57,205 nucleotides of DNA from Oscillospiraceae bacterium (GTDB lineage: Bacteria > Bacillota > Clostridia > Oscillospirales > Ruminococcaceae), in NCBI GenBank assembly GCA_017518255.1, contig JAFWVK010000051.1, forward strand, positions 1 to 57,205, written 5' to 3'. Shown one piece after another: positions 49,827 through 57,205 of this stretch; within the stretch, counting starts at the first letter, position 1, and each line of letters opens with the position of its first letter. The translations under genes were made by a program, and so were the position numbers. The notes beneath the pieces were generated by a model. That model had not been told where the DNA came from and ran no database searches. It saw only the letters and a program-made list of their open reading frames with translations.

Positions 49827-51572
49827 ATGAAAATGAAAGACAAACTGGAACAATATCTGAGTCTGCTCGGCTGTACTTCACAGACGCTTTCGGAGGTGTC
49901 CGGTGTTTCCCCTGCAACGGTCAGTCGGTATTGCTCCGGCTCTTTTAACCCGAAGCAGGACAGTCCGATTCTCAAAAAGCTCGCAAAGGGAATTGCGGAA
50001 TTATCCCGCAGCAGGCATCCGAAGATCACTGCGGAACAGGTGCTGCGGGAATTGCAGGAATGCTGCACACCGCAGGCGGATACCGGCAGCCTTTTAGCAG
50101 AAAATTTCAATATATTGGTCAACAGGCTGAACATCAATCTGACTGCGCTTTCGGATTTTTCCAATTTCAATTTATCGTATCTCTACCGGATCCGCAGCGG
50201 AGAGCGAAAGCCCCGTAAGACCGATGATCTTCGGGACAGCATTTGCAGATATATTGCGCGCTATCACAACAGCGAGACCGAAAAAACGATTCTTTCGCGG
50301 CTGACCGGCAGGGAGATCACCGATGACCGCGCACTCTATGATGCCGTCCGCGATTGGCTCTATGCCGATCATTCCGGCGAGATGCATTCTGATACGGCAG
50401 AGCATTTCCTGACGCATCTGGACAATTTCGATCTGCGGGAATATATCCGTGCATTCTCGTTCGGTGCAGCGGAAATACAGAAGCAGTCTCCTGTAATGCC
50501 TGCCGCACAGCGGTATTACGGTCTGGAGCGATTTAAGGAGGCAGAGCTTGACTTTATCGCCTCGGTGCTGTTGTCTGAAACGGCGCAGTCCGTGAGGATG
50601 TGCTCTGATATGCCGATGCGCGATATGGCAGCCGATCCGGATTTCGGCAAAAAATGGATGACGGGTCTTGTTCTGCTGATGAAAAAGGGAATCCGGCTGG
50701 AGGTCATTCACGATCTCGACCGCCCGTTTGAGGAAATGATGTACGGGCTGGCAGGCTGGATTCCGCTGTATATGACAGGTCAGGTCAGTCCCTTCTATTT
50801 CAAATCTGTCCGCAACGGGCTTTACCGGCATCTGCTTTATTCCGCCGAGCATTCCGCCCTGCGCGCAGAATGTCTGACCGGCTTTCATGAGGACGGCTGC
50901 TATGAGCTGGAAACCGCGCCGCAGGAGGTCGCATACTGCCGGAAACGCGCAAAAGAACTGTTCCGGAAAGCGTCCCCGCTCATGGAGATCTACCGTGAGG
51001 ATTCGGCAGCCGCATTCCGGAAATTAGAGGACAGGGAGAGCGAGCATACCGGACAGCGCCGCCGCATCCTGACCGTCCCGCCGATCTATACGCTCTCGGA
51101 CGAGCTTCTGCAAAGAATACTGAACCGCTGCGGCGTGCCGGAGGTCAGCCAGCTTCAGATCAGACAGTATGTCAGCCGTCAGCGCCTCAATACGGAGAAA
51201 ATATTGCAGCACAGCAGCATCACGGATGAGCTGCCGGAACTGAAAAAGGAGGAATTTGAAGCTTATCCGCAGTCCCTGTCTCTGTCAGGAATGTTCTATC
51301 CGGATGAGCTGCAATATACCTTTGAGGAATATCAGGCGCATCTGCGGCTGACGCAGGAATATGCCAAGAAACATGAGGGCTACACGCTTTTGCGTTCCAC
51401 GCGGGCGGCGTTCCGCAATATTCAGATACGCATTCTGCTTGGCGGCTATGTCATCATTGCGAAAAACAAGTATCCGATGATACAGTTTGTGATCCGGCAC
51501 AGGAGCCTCTGCGATGCCATTGAACATTTTGAGGTCAGGCTGCCGGATGAGAATGCAAAGACAGATGAGTGA
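49827..51572 (+). CDS. Large protein with two N-terminal helix-turn-helix motifs, probably a regulator
   Basis: A 581-residue cytosolic protein. ATG 49827 follows GGGAG; GTG 49818 is closer to that site and an alternative. Residues about 12-40 form an XRE-type helix-turn-helix (TSQTLSEVSGVSPATVSRYC), and residues about 95-130 a second one (NLTALSDFSNFNLSYLYRI then RSGERKPRK). The remaining 430 residues have no familiar motif, and include a stretch with MKKGIRLEVIHDLDRPFEEMM and a helical C-terminus. The large unknown region may sense a ligand or bind partners. Position 227 bases from the divergent LRR-dockerin gene and next to a frameshifted LRR gene suggests control of these, an inference. 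Confidence 0.75.
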   Translation: MKMKDKLEQYLSLLGCTSQTLSEVSGVSPATVSRYCSGSFNPKQDSPILKKLAKGIAELSRSRHPKITAEQVLRELQECCTPQADTGSLLAENFNILVNRLNINLTALSDFSNFNLSYLYRIRSGERKPRKTDDLRDSICRYIARYHNSETEKTILSRLTGREITDDRALYDAVRDWLYADHSGEMHSDTAEHFLTHLDNFDLREYIRAFSFGAAEIQKQSPVMPAAQRYYGLERFKEAELDFIASVLLSETAQSVRMCSDMPMRDMAADPDFGKKWMTGLVLLMKKGIRLEVIHDLDRPFEEMMYGLAGWIPLYMTGQVSPFYFKSVRNGLYRHLLYSAEHSALRAECLTGFHEDGCYELETAPQEVAYCRKRAKELFRKASPLMEIYREDSAAAFRKLEDRESEHTGQRRRILTVPPIYTLSDELLQRILNRCGVPEVSQLQIRQYVSRQRLNTEKILQHSSITDELPELKKEEFEAYPQSLSLSGMFYPDELQYTFEEYQAHLRLTQEYAKKHEGYTLLRSTRAAFRNIQIRILLGGYVIIAKNKYPMIQFVIRHRSLCDAIEHFEVRLPDENAKTDE

Positions 51573-51582
51573 GGATTATGAG

Positions 51583-52009
51583 ATGAAACTGAAAAAGCTG
51601 ATTTCCATGCTGACAGCTGCAGGCGTGAGCATGATGAGTGTACCGTTTGCGCCGGAGCTGCTTCCGGGGGACCGTGCTGACCGCTTTTGCTGCGGAGCAG
51701 GGATTACTGGGGCGATGTACGTTTCAGGAATGCGCCGGATTTGATCAGGTCTCGATTCCGGGCAGCGTAAAAGCAATCGCAGATCAGGCATTCAATCAAT
51801 GTGCAAATCTCAGAAAAGTGACTCTGGCAGAGGGTGTGGAATATATCAGCGATCGCGCATTCGCAAACTGTCAATATCTACGGGAAGTCATCATTCCTGA
51901 GAGCGTCTCACACATTGCCGGAAATGCGTTTGAAAATGACGAAAAGCTGACAATCATGGATGTGCGGCAAATCCTAAAACTGCTGGAGCAGTCCGCGCTG
52001 CCGTTCTGA
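51583..52009 (+). pseudogene. Frameshifted small LRR protein with dockerin remnant
   Basis: The ATG at 51583 gives a signal peptide MKLKKLISMLTAAGVSMMSV and then runs into a stop at 51744 in a nonsense tail. One G fewer in the GGGGG run at 51666-51670 would join it to a second frame that reads LLPG-TVLTAFAAEQGLLG and continues with BspA-type repeats (KAIADQAFNQCANLRKVTL, EYISDRAFANCQYLREVII) to 52009. The same N-terminal pattern exists in the LRR protein at 49600 (MPATVLTASA). The end DVRQILKLLEQ looks like the last helix of a dockerin whose rest is missing. It is a decaying gene, a phase-variable one, or an assembly error. Confidence 0.75.
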
Positions 52010-52053
52010 CCGGCGACAGGAAATAATCTGCTTCCGGACAAACAGATAATACA

Positions 52054-52089
52054 GAAAAAGCAGTGCGGCACGCGGCCGCACTGCTCTTT
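52054..52089 (+). terminator. Bidirectional terminator between the LRR relic and pnp
   Basis: AGCAGTGCGG (52059-52068) pairs with CCGCACTGCT (52076-52085). CTTTT follows on the forward strand and TTTTTC on the reverse. Confidence 0.85.
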
Positions 52090-52104
52090 TCATTGATTAA
52101 CAGA

Positions 52105-54234
52105 TTAGTCCTGAGCAAGCTGCTTTCTTGCTTCCAGTTCTGCAAGCGCATCCTTGCGGGAAAGGGAAATCTTTCCCTTCACATCGTCAATTTCCATGAC
52201 CTTGACGACAATTTCATCACCGAGTGAAACGACATCTTCCGTTTTCTCAACGCGCTGTTTGTCCAGCTTGGAAATATGAACCAGTCCTTCCTTGCCGGGA
52301 ACGATTTCGACAAATGCGCCGAATGATTGAATTCCGGTTACCTTGCCCTTATAAATCGCGCCGATTTCCGGACCGTTTGCAATGGTGTCAATGATCTGGA
52401 TTGCCTTTCTTGCGTTTGCGAGATTGATACCGGAAACAAATACGCTGCCGTCCTCGTTGATATCAATCTTGACATCGCATTCGGCAGAAATCTTCTGAAT
52501 AACTTTTCCGCCGGAGCCGATGACCTCCCGAATCTTGTCAACCGGAACACGGGTCTGGAGCATCTTCGGTGCATAGTCGCTGACAGTTTCGCGGGGCTGC
52601 GGGATTGCTTTCAGCATAATTTCATCGAGGATATACAGACGGGCTTTCCGTGTTTTCTCGAATGCTTCCTTGATAATGGCAGGTGTCAGACCGTCAACCT
52701 TGATATCGACCTGAATTGCCGTGATGCCCTTGTGCGTACCGCCGACCTTGAAATCCATATCGCCGAAGAAGTCTTCGAGTCCCTGAATATCAACCATCGT
52801 CATAAATTCATCGGAATCCGGCTTGGTAATCAGACCGCAGGAGATACCAGCAACCGGAGCCTTGATCGGAACGCCAGCATCCATCAGTGCCAGAGTAGAG
52901 CCGCAGATGGAGCCCTGAGAGGTCGAGCCGTTTGAGCTGAGCACCTCGGAAACAAGACGCATTGCATACGGGAAGTCCTCAACAGAGGGCAGAACCGGAA
53001 TCAGTGCTTTTTCTGCGAGTGCGCCGTGACCGATTTCACGTCTGCCGGGACCTCTGCTGGGCTTGGTTTCGCCGACGGAATAAGACGGGAAGTTGTACTG
53101 ATGCATATAGCGCTTGGTTTCCTCATTCTCATCCAGACCGTCGATGCGCTGTGCATCGGAAATCGGGCCGAGGGTTGCGATTGTCAGAACCTGTGTCTGA
53201 CCGCGTGTGAACAGACCGGAGCCGTGAACGCGCGGCAGCACGCCGACTTCGGAAGCCAGCGGACGGATTTCGTCAATTTTTCTGCCGTCTACGCGCTTGC
53301 CCTGGCAGAGCCACTCGCGGACAATTGTTTTCTGGAGCTTATAGATGCACTCGTCGATCATCGCGATGCGGGTTTCGTTTTCCGGATCGAATTTCTCGTG
53401 AATGGCATTCTTGATCGGAAGAAGTCTTGCCTCGCGGATATTTTTGTCATTGGTATCCAGTGCAAATTCAACGTCCTTGCGTGCGAATTCGGCAATTGCG
53501 TCGAACAGGTCGTGATCGACCTCCATAGACTCGAACTCAAACTTCGGCTTGCCGATTTCCTTCTGGATATCGGAGATAAAGGAAACCAGCTTTTTGATTT
53601 CCTCGTGCGCTTTGAGGATACACTCCAGCATCAGATCCTCCGGAACCTCATTTGCACCTGCTTCGATCATGACGATTTTCTGCGCGGTTGCAGCAACCGT
53701 CAGCTTCAGATCGGAGACAGCTCTCTGTTCTTTTGTCGGCATGAGGATGATTTCGCCGTTGACCAGACCGACTTCGACGCCGCCGATCGGGCCGTTCCAC
53801 GGGATATCGGAAATTGAGATTGCGACGGATGTGCCGATCATGCCGAGGATTTCCGGCATAGCGTCCTGATCGACTGCCAGAACGGTCATGACAACTGCAA
53901 CGTCATTGCGCATATCTTTCGGGAAGAGCGGACGGATCGGACGGTCTACGCAGCGGGAGGTGAGGATGGCGTGCTCAGAGGGCTTGCCCTCGCGCTTCAT
54001 AAAGCTGCCGGGAATTCTGCCGACAGAGTAGAGCCGTTCCTCGTAGTCCACGGAAAGCGGGAAGAAGTCGATGCCGTCGCGCGGCTTTTCGCTTGCGGTA
54101 ACATTTGCCATAACGACCGTATCACCGTAGCGGATCCAGCAGGAGCCGTTGGAAAGCTCACAGGTCTTTCCGGTTTCAACGGTCAGTTCACGGCCGCAGA
54201 AAGTCGTTTTGAAAATCTTGTGGTTCTCAAACAT
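52105..54234 (-). CDS. pnp: Polynucleotide phosphorylase
   Basis: A 709-residue exoribonuclease degrading RNA with phosphate. Two RNase PH domains are visible: the first with TGKTCELSNGSCWIRYGDTVVMA and FFPLSVDYEER, the second with the active-site region SEVLSSNGSTSQGSICGSTLALMD and the metal-binding DIQGLEDFFGDMDFKVGGT. The KH domain (REVIGSGGKVIQKIS) and the S1 domain (YKGKVTGIQSFGAFVEI) complete it. It starts at ATG 54234 after AGGAGG. In this genome it follows rpsO, as in most bacteria, with a long hairpin between them. Confidence 0.97.
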   Translation of the reverse strand: MFENHKIFKTTFCGRELTVETGKTCELSNGSCWIRYGDTVVMANVTASEKPRDGIDFFPLSVDYEERLYSVGRIPGSFMKREGKPSEHAILTSRCVDRPIRPLFPKDMRNDVAVVMTVLAVDQDAMPEILGMIGTSVAISISDIPWNGPIGGVEVGLVNGEIILMPTKEQRAVSDLKLTVAATAQKIVMIEAGANEVPEDLMLECILKAHEEIKKLVSFISDIQKEIGKPKFEFESMEVDHDLFDAIAEFARKDVEFALDTNDKNIREARLLPIKNAIHEKFDPENETRIAMIDECIYKLQKTIVREWLCQGKRVDGRKIDEIRPLASEVGVLPRVHGSGLFTRGQTQVLTIATLGPISDAQRIDGLDENEETKRYMHQYNFPSYSVGETKPSRGPGRREIGHGALAEKALIPVLPSVEDFPYAMRLVSEVLSSNGSTSQGSICGSTLALMDAGVPIKAPVAGISCGLITKPDSDEFMTMVDIQGLEDFFGDMDFKVGGTHKGITAIQVDIKVDGLTPAIIKEAFEKTRKARLYILDEIMLKAIPQPRETVSDYAPKMLQTRVPVDKIREVIGSGGKVIQKISAECDVKIDINEDGSVFVSGINLANARKAIQIIDTIANGPEIGAIYKGKVTGIQSFGAFVEIVPGKEGLVHISKLDKQRVEKTEDVVSLGDEIVVKVMEIDDVKGKISLSRKDALAELEARKQLAQD

Positions 54235-54297
54235 TCGGATAGCCTCCTAATTCTGTATTTTTTATTCTGTGCAGGTTTCTTTTGTTCATCCGGCGTG

Positions 54298-54353
54298 TTA
54301 GCATAAAATCATGAACTGCATATCGGAAGCTGCAATGCATGATTTCATGCTAA
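54298..54353 (-). promoter_or_regulatory. Long hairpin between rpsO and pnp
   Basis: TTAGCATGAAATCATG (54353-54338 on the reverse strand) pairs with CATGATTTTATGCTAA (54313-54298), 16 pairs with one G-U, extended by GCA/TGC inside the loop. There is no T run, so it is not a simple terminator. In other bacteria the pnp leader hairpin is cut by RNase III as part of Pnp autoregulation; this position fits. An additional G/C-rich stem between 54398 and 54421 could terminate rpsO. Confidence 0.65.
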
Positions 54354-54432
54354 GCCCCGGCGCACGAACGGAAAGAACCTGATTAGAAACATGGAAAGGG
54401 AGAGGGTCGCCCCCCTCCCTCCGTTGTGCGTA

Positions 54433-54699
54433 TTACTTACGCAGACCGAGACGCTCGATGGTCGCTCTGTAACGCTCGATATCCTTTTTCTTCAGATAAG
54501 CAAGCAGATTACGGCGGCGGCCGACCATCTTCAGCAGACCGCGGTAGGAGTGGTGGTCGTGCTTGTGCTGCTTCAGATGTGCGTTCAGGTCATTGATGCG
54601 GCGTGTCAGAATTGCGATCTGAACCTCAGGGGATCCGGTATCGCCTTCGTGTGTCGCATTTGCGAGGATGACCTCTGTCTTTTCTTCCTTACGAAGCAT
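54433..54699 (-). CDS. rpsO: 30S ribosomal protein S15
   Basis: An 88-residue ribosomal protein binding 16S rRNA in the central domain. The family phrases [22 protein letters not shown] and [25 protein letters not shown] are present. An AGAGGTG site precedes the ATG. The leader (54700-54801) folds into CCTGC/GCAGG and AGGT/ACCT stems, possibly the S15 autoregulatory site, which I cannot confirm. It probably shares a transcript with pnp. Confidence 0.97.
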   Translation of the reverse strand: MLRKEEKTEVILANATHEGDTGSPEVQIAILTRRINDLNAHLKQHKHDHHSYRGLLKMVGRRRNLLAYLKKKDIERYRATIERLGLRK

Positions 54700-54807
54700 G
54701 GTATTTCACCTCTTTCTTGAGAATAATCCGGTAAACGCAGGTAAGGGAAGGTGAAGACCTCCTGCATACGGCAGGCATACTCCCGTATCCGCGTAAACGG
54801 TCTATTT

Positions 54808-54836
54808 ATTATACCATATTTCACTGTATTTGTCTA
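54808..54836 (-). promoter_or_regulatory. Promoter of the rpsO-pnp unit
   Basis: On the reverse strand TAGACA (54836-54831), 17 bases, TATAAT (54813-54808). The 150 bases from here to the next promoter show no gene. Confidence 0.72.
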
Positions 54837-54986
54837 TGAATATTCTATGAACATTCTGTGAACGAACTGTAACAACCGTCGGGCAGGAGAAGCTTCTTCT
54901 GTGCAGGGGATAAACAGTCCGGAAGATCACGCGGAGAGCGGGAAACCGGTGCGCTTTTGCGGGAGCCTCCGGTGTGCTTATAGAAG

Positions 54987-55015
54987 TTGACAGAACGGGT
55001 AAAATATGCTATACT
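54987..55015 (+). promoter_or_regulatory. Promoter of the mrp-prmA unit
   Basis: TTGACA at 54987-54992, 17 bases, TATACT at 55010-55015. Confidence 0.85.
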
Positions 55016-55094
55016 GTTCACGTATCGAAAACCGGATGATCTGCGGAAAACACAGGATCCATCCGGCAGAATGATGAAGAGAGGATGAAAAGAA

Positions 55095-55931
55095 ATGAGC
55101 GAATGTACCCATGATTGCAGCACCTGCAGCGCGGCGTGTTCCAGCCGCGAACCGCAGGATCTGCACGAGAAGCCGCATGAACTGAGCAAGATCGGAAAGG
55201 TGATTGCGGTTGTCAGCGGAAAGGGCGGCGTCGGAAAATCGCTGGTAACGGCACTGACGGCTGTATCCGTTCAGAGAGCCGGCCACACGGTCGGTGTGCT
55301 CGATGCGGATATTACAGGTCCCTCTGTCCCGAAGATGTTCGGCGTGCAGAGCCGTGCGGAAGCGGATAATCAGGGCATTTATCCCGTAAAAACCAAGCTC
55401 GGCACCGATATTATGAGTCTGAATCTTCTGCTTGAAAATCCGTCTGATCCCGTGATCTGGCGCGGCCCGGTGATTGCCGGAATGGTCAAACAGTTCTGGA
55501 CTGATGTTATCTGGGGCGATGACGAGTATCTGTTTGTGGATATGCCTCCCGGAACCGGAGATGTTCCGCTGACGGTGTTCCAGAGCATTCCGGTTGACGG
55601 CATTCTGATTGTAACAACTCCGCAGGAGCTTGTTTCAATGATCGTGGAAAAAGCCGTAAAAATGGCGGAAACCATGAAGGTGCCGATTCTCGGACTGGTC
55701 GAAAATATGAGCTATGCGGTATGTCCGGACTGCGGAAAGCATATTCCGGTATTCGGCGACAGCAGGATTGATGAGATTGCCGCAAAGCACGGACTGCCCG
55801 TTCTCGGCAAGCTGCCGATGAATCCGAAGCTCGCGGCTGCATGTGATGCGGGAATGGTGGAACTGTATGAGGGCGAATGGCTGGAGCCGGCGGTTCGTGC
55901 TATTCTTGCACTCGGAGGACATGCGGAGTGA
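55095..55931 (+). CDS. mrp: Mrp/NBP35-family iron-sulfur cluster carrier ATPase
   Basis: A 278-residue P-loop ATPase that carries iron-sulfur clusters to target enzymes. The deviant Walker A is VVSGKGGVGKS, switch I lies in DADITGPSVPKMFG, and switch II is DMPPGTGDVPLT. The N-terminus has four cysteines (Cys4, 8, 11, 15: CTHDCSTCSAAC), a compact ferredoxin-like cluster found in the clostridial branch, and CPDCGKHIPVFG holds the CxxC of the bridging cluster. AGAGGATG precedes the ATG. It overlaps the GTG start of prmA by four bases. Confidence 0.95.
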   Translation: MSECTHDCSTCSAACSSREPQDLHEKPHELSKIGKVIAVVSGKGGVGKSLVTALTAVSVQRAGHTVGVLDADITGPSVPKMFGVQSRAEADNQGIYPVKTKLGTDIMSLNLLLENPSDPVIWRGPVIAGMVKQFWTDVIWGDDEYLFVDMPPGTGDVPLTVFQSIPVDGILIVTTPQELVSMIVEKAVKMAETMKVPILGLVENMSYAVCPDCGKHIPVFGDSRIDEIAAKHGLPVLGKLPMNPKLAAACDAGMVELYEGEWLEPAVRAILALGGHAE

Positions 55932-56896
55932 ACTGGACGGAAATCACAATTGAAACAACCGGATACGGCATTGATCTGCTGTGCGCATTCCTGACTGATC
56001 TGGGATTTAAGGGCTTTTCGATTCATGATCCGGATGATTTTGACGAACTGATGGCAGGAAAAGCCGGACACTGGGATTATCTGGAGGAAGGCCTTGAAGC
56101 GGAGCTGACGGCAGGTGCGCCGAGCGTTACGGTGTATGTCCCGGAAAATGCACAGGGCGCCGAGCAGCTTTCGGCTGTTAAAAACCTGATTGCGCAAATA
56201 AAAAAGCGCGGGGATGCTGCGGAATTCGGCAGTCTTGCGCTGACCGGAAAGGGAATTCGCGAGGAGGACTGGGCGAATAACTGGAAACAGTATTTCCGCC
56301 CGCTTCCGACCGGAAATCGGCTCTGGATCACGCCGACATGGATTGACGAGCCTGTGCCGGAGGGAAGAACCGCGCTTCGGATTGATCCGGGCTCCAGCTT
56401 CGGAACCGGGCAGCATGATACGACAAAGCTTTGCCTCGGAATGCTCGAAGACTGTGTGACGCCGGGATGCCGCGTGCTGGATATCGGCTGCGGAAGCGGC
56501 ATACTGTCAATCGGTGCTGTGCTGCTTGGAGCATCGGAAGCGAACGCGGTTGATATTGAGCAGAATGCAGCGGAATCGGCTGCGGAAAATGCTGCAGGAA
56601 ACGGAATTCCGTCAGCCTGCTATCACACGTTCTGCGGCAATATTCTGGAGGATTCCGCGCTTGCTGAAATGCTCGGCTCGGATTATGATGTGGTTTGCGC
56701 GAATATTGTTGCGGATATTCTGATTGCGATGAGAGAACTTTTTTGCCGTTATATGAAGAACGGTGCATCTCTGCTGCTTTCCGGTATTATTGATGAACGC
56801 CTTGATGATGTGCTGAAGGCTATGCAGGAGACCGGACTGAAAACGGAGATGATTGCACAGAGCGGCGGCTGGGCTGCTGTCCGTATGACTAAGTAA
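55928..56896 (+). CDS. prmA: Ribosomal protein L11 methyltransferase
   Basis: A 322-residue SAM-dependent methyltransferase trimethylating ribosomal protein L11. It starts at GTG 55928 (VNWTEITIETTGYGIDLL) in the GTGA overlap with mrp, with GGAGGAC seven bases earlier. The N-terminal substrate domain is followed by WANNWKQYFRP, the SAM motif VLDIGCGSGILSIGAV and DVVCANIVADIL, the conserved PrmA segment, and GIIDERLDDV near the end. The length is near the usual 300-315, so it is complete. Confidence 0.95.
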   Translation: MNWTEITIETTGYGIDLLCAFLTDLGFKGFSIHDPDDFDELMAGKAGHWDYLEEGLEAELTAGAPSVTVYVPENAQGAEQLSAVKNLIAQIKKRGDAAEFGSLALTGKGIREEDWANNWKQYFRPLPTGNRLWITPTWIDEPVPEGRTALRIDPGSSFGTGQHDTTKLCLGMLEDCVTPGCRVLDIGCGSGILSIGAVLLGASEANAVDIEQNAAESAAENAAGNGIPSACYHTFCGNILEDSALAEMLGSDYDVVCANIVADILIAMRELFCRYMKNGASLLLSGIIDERLDDVLKAMQETGLKTEMIAQSGGWAAVRMTK

Positions 56897-57048
56897 ACCG
56901 CTTTTCATAGAAAAAACGTACTGTTTCGCGGAGAATGATGCGGATAAAATCCGGATGTTCGGATGCTGTTCGTGCGAATAATGCCAGACTTGTTAAAAAC
57001 AGACAAAAAAACGCAAAAAAAATCTACATCATTCTACCGGGACAGGGG

Positions 57049-57077
57049 TTGACAAAGAAACGAAAATGTGGTAGAAT
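57049..57077 (+). promoter_or_regulatory. Strong, probably ribosomal RNA operon promoter
   Basis: TTGACA at 57049-57054, 17 bases, TAGAAT at 57072-57077. The 50 bases upstream carry A tracts like an UP element (57000-57030). The 150 bases between prmA and these tracts contain nothing I can name. Confidence 0.75.
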
Positions 57078-57083
57078 ATACAA

Positions 57084-57205
57084 GTCGCCGCAAGAAAGGG
57101 CGGCGCCCCCGGCACCTTGAAAATTGAACAATGCAACCAAGAAAGAGAACCCTTGAAGATTCCGAATCTGACGGAAGCGGAGCGCTGGAAAGAGTGCGAA
57201 GCGGA
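57084..57205 (+). other. Leader of a probable rRNA operon, cut by the window end
   Basis: After the promoter comes a GC hairpin (CGCCGC/GGCGGCG, about 57088-57105) and then CACCTTGAAAATTGAACAAT (57114-57133), the type of sequence found in clostridial pre-16S leaders. No open frame or tRNA is seen. The 16S rRNA gene itself is not in the window, so the identity is inferred. Confidence 0.55.

Noticed and set aside
49601..50170. N-terminal extension of the LRR-dockerin gene to 50170
   Set aside because: The frame is open upstream, but it would overlap the divergent regulator, bury the signal peptide 190 residues inside and ignore the AGAGG site and promoter.
57084..57205. 16S rRNA gene within the window
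   Set aside because: No AGAGTTTGAT-type start or conserved 16S sequence is reached before the window ends; only promoter and leader are visible.
1..57205. tRNA genes, CRISPR arrays, integrase or prophage genes
   Set aside because: None were seen on either strand; the only mobile-like items are the small non-coding repeats.

Overview
The window looks like a chromosome segment of a low-to-mid GC Gram-positive gut anaerobe close to Ruminococcus (Oscillospiraceae), of the cellulosome-building kind. The grounds are repeated C-terminal dockerin modules (six proteins, plus a relic), Thr-rich linkers, a wall-anchored cohesin-type protein, a rhamnogalacturonan lyase carrying a dockerin, a SCIFF ranthipeptide locus, clostridial-type housekeeping genes and many sigma-A promoters with 17-base spacers. 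Species cannot be fixed from the sequence alone.

Layout. 1-5.9 kb: end of a membrane-anchored protein, a DUF1846 protein, thiamine pyrophosphokinase overlapping an altered isochorismatase-fold protein, and a large LacI-sensor/AraC regulator. 5.9-7.7 kb: relic of a secreted polysaccharide deacetylase, then a PLP-dependent decarboxylase-fold enzyme. 7.8-11 kb: SCIFF precursor, an RCC1-like repeat protein and the SCIFF radical SAM maturase. 11-14.9 kb: a small repeat element flanked by duplicated terminator hairpins, a lipoprotein, a Sel1-repeat protein and TypA/BipA. 15.2-22.8 kb: a ScaE-like wall-anchored cohesin protein; aconitase, isocitrate dehydrogenase and Rex in one run; a scaffoldin-like protein with two cohesin-like modules and a dockerin. 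22.9-28 kb: SpoVB-type flippase (reverse), an unknown protein with TrpS, and MazG-HU-RqcP. 28.2-32 kb: two overlapping RimK-type ATP-grasp ligase genes followed by a dockerin protein with four Ig-like (BIG2) repeats. 32-37.2 kb: PL11 rhamnogalacturonan lyase and ThrS with a T-box leader (both reverse). 37.2-40.1 kb: two more dockerin proteins, one with a C39-like cysteine peptidase domain. 40.2-45.7 kb: second copy of the repeat element, an SDR oxidoreductase, a histidine phosphatase, TrkA, TrkH and a patatin. 45.7-52 kb: a 1231-residue BspA-type leucine-rich repeat protein with a dockerin (reverse), a divergent large regulator and a frameshifted small leucine-rich repeat gene. 52-57.2 kb: Pnp and RpsO (reverse) separated by a long hairpin, Mrp-type Fe-S carrier and PrmA (forward), then a strong promoter and leader that probably belong to an rRNA operon whose 16S gene starts beyond the window.

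How the parts fit. The dockerin proteins fall into at least two sequence groups. One group (20477, 29977, 45905) is found on non-enzymatic, repeat-rich proteins and ends in a near-identical tail. The dockerins on the PL11 lyase, the C39-like protein and the 359-residue protein differ from it. With the wall-anchored cohesin at 15419 and the cohesin-like modules at 20477 and 29977, the window appears to hold parts of a surface assembly rather than just secreted enzymes. The most unusual items are the SCIFF locus interrupted by an RCC1-like gene, the scaffoldin-like proteins, the paired ATP-grasp ligases, and the small inverted-repeat element found beside terminator hairpins.
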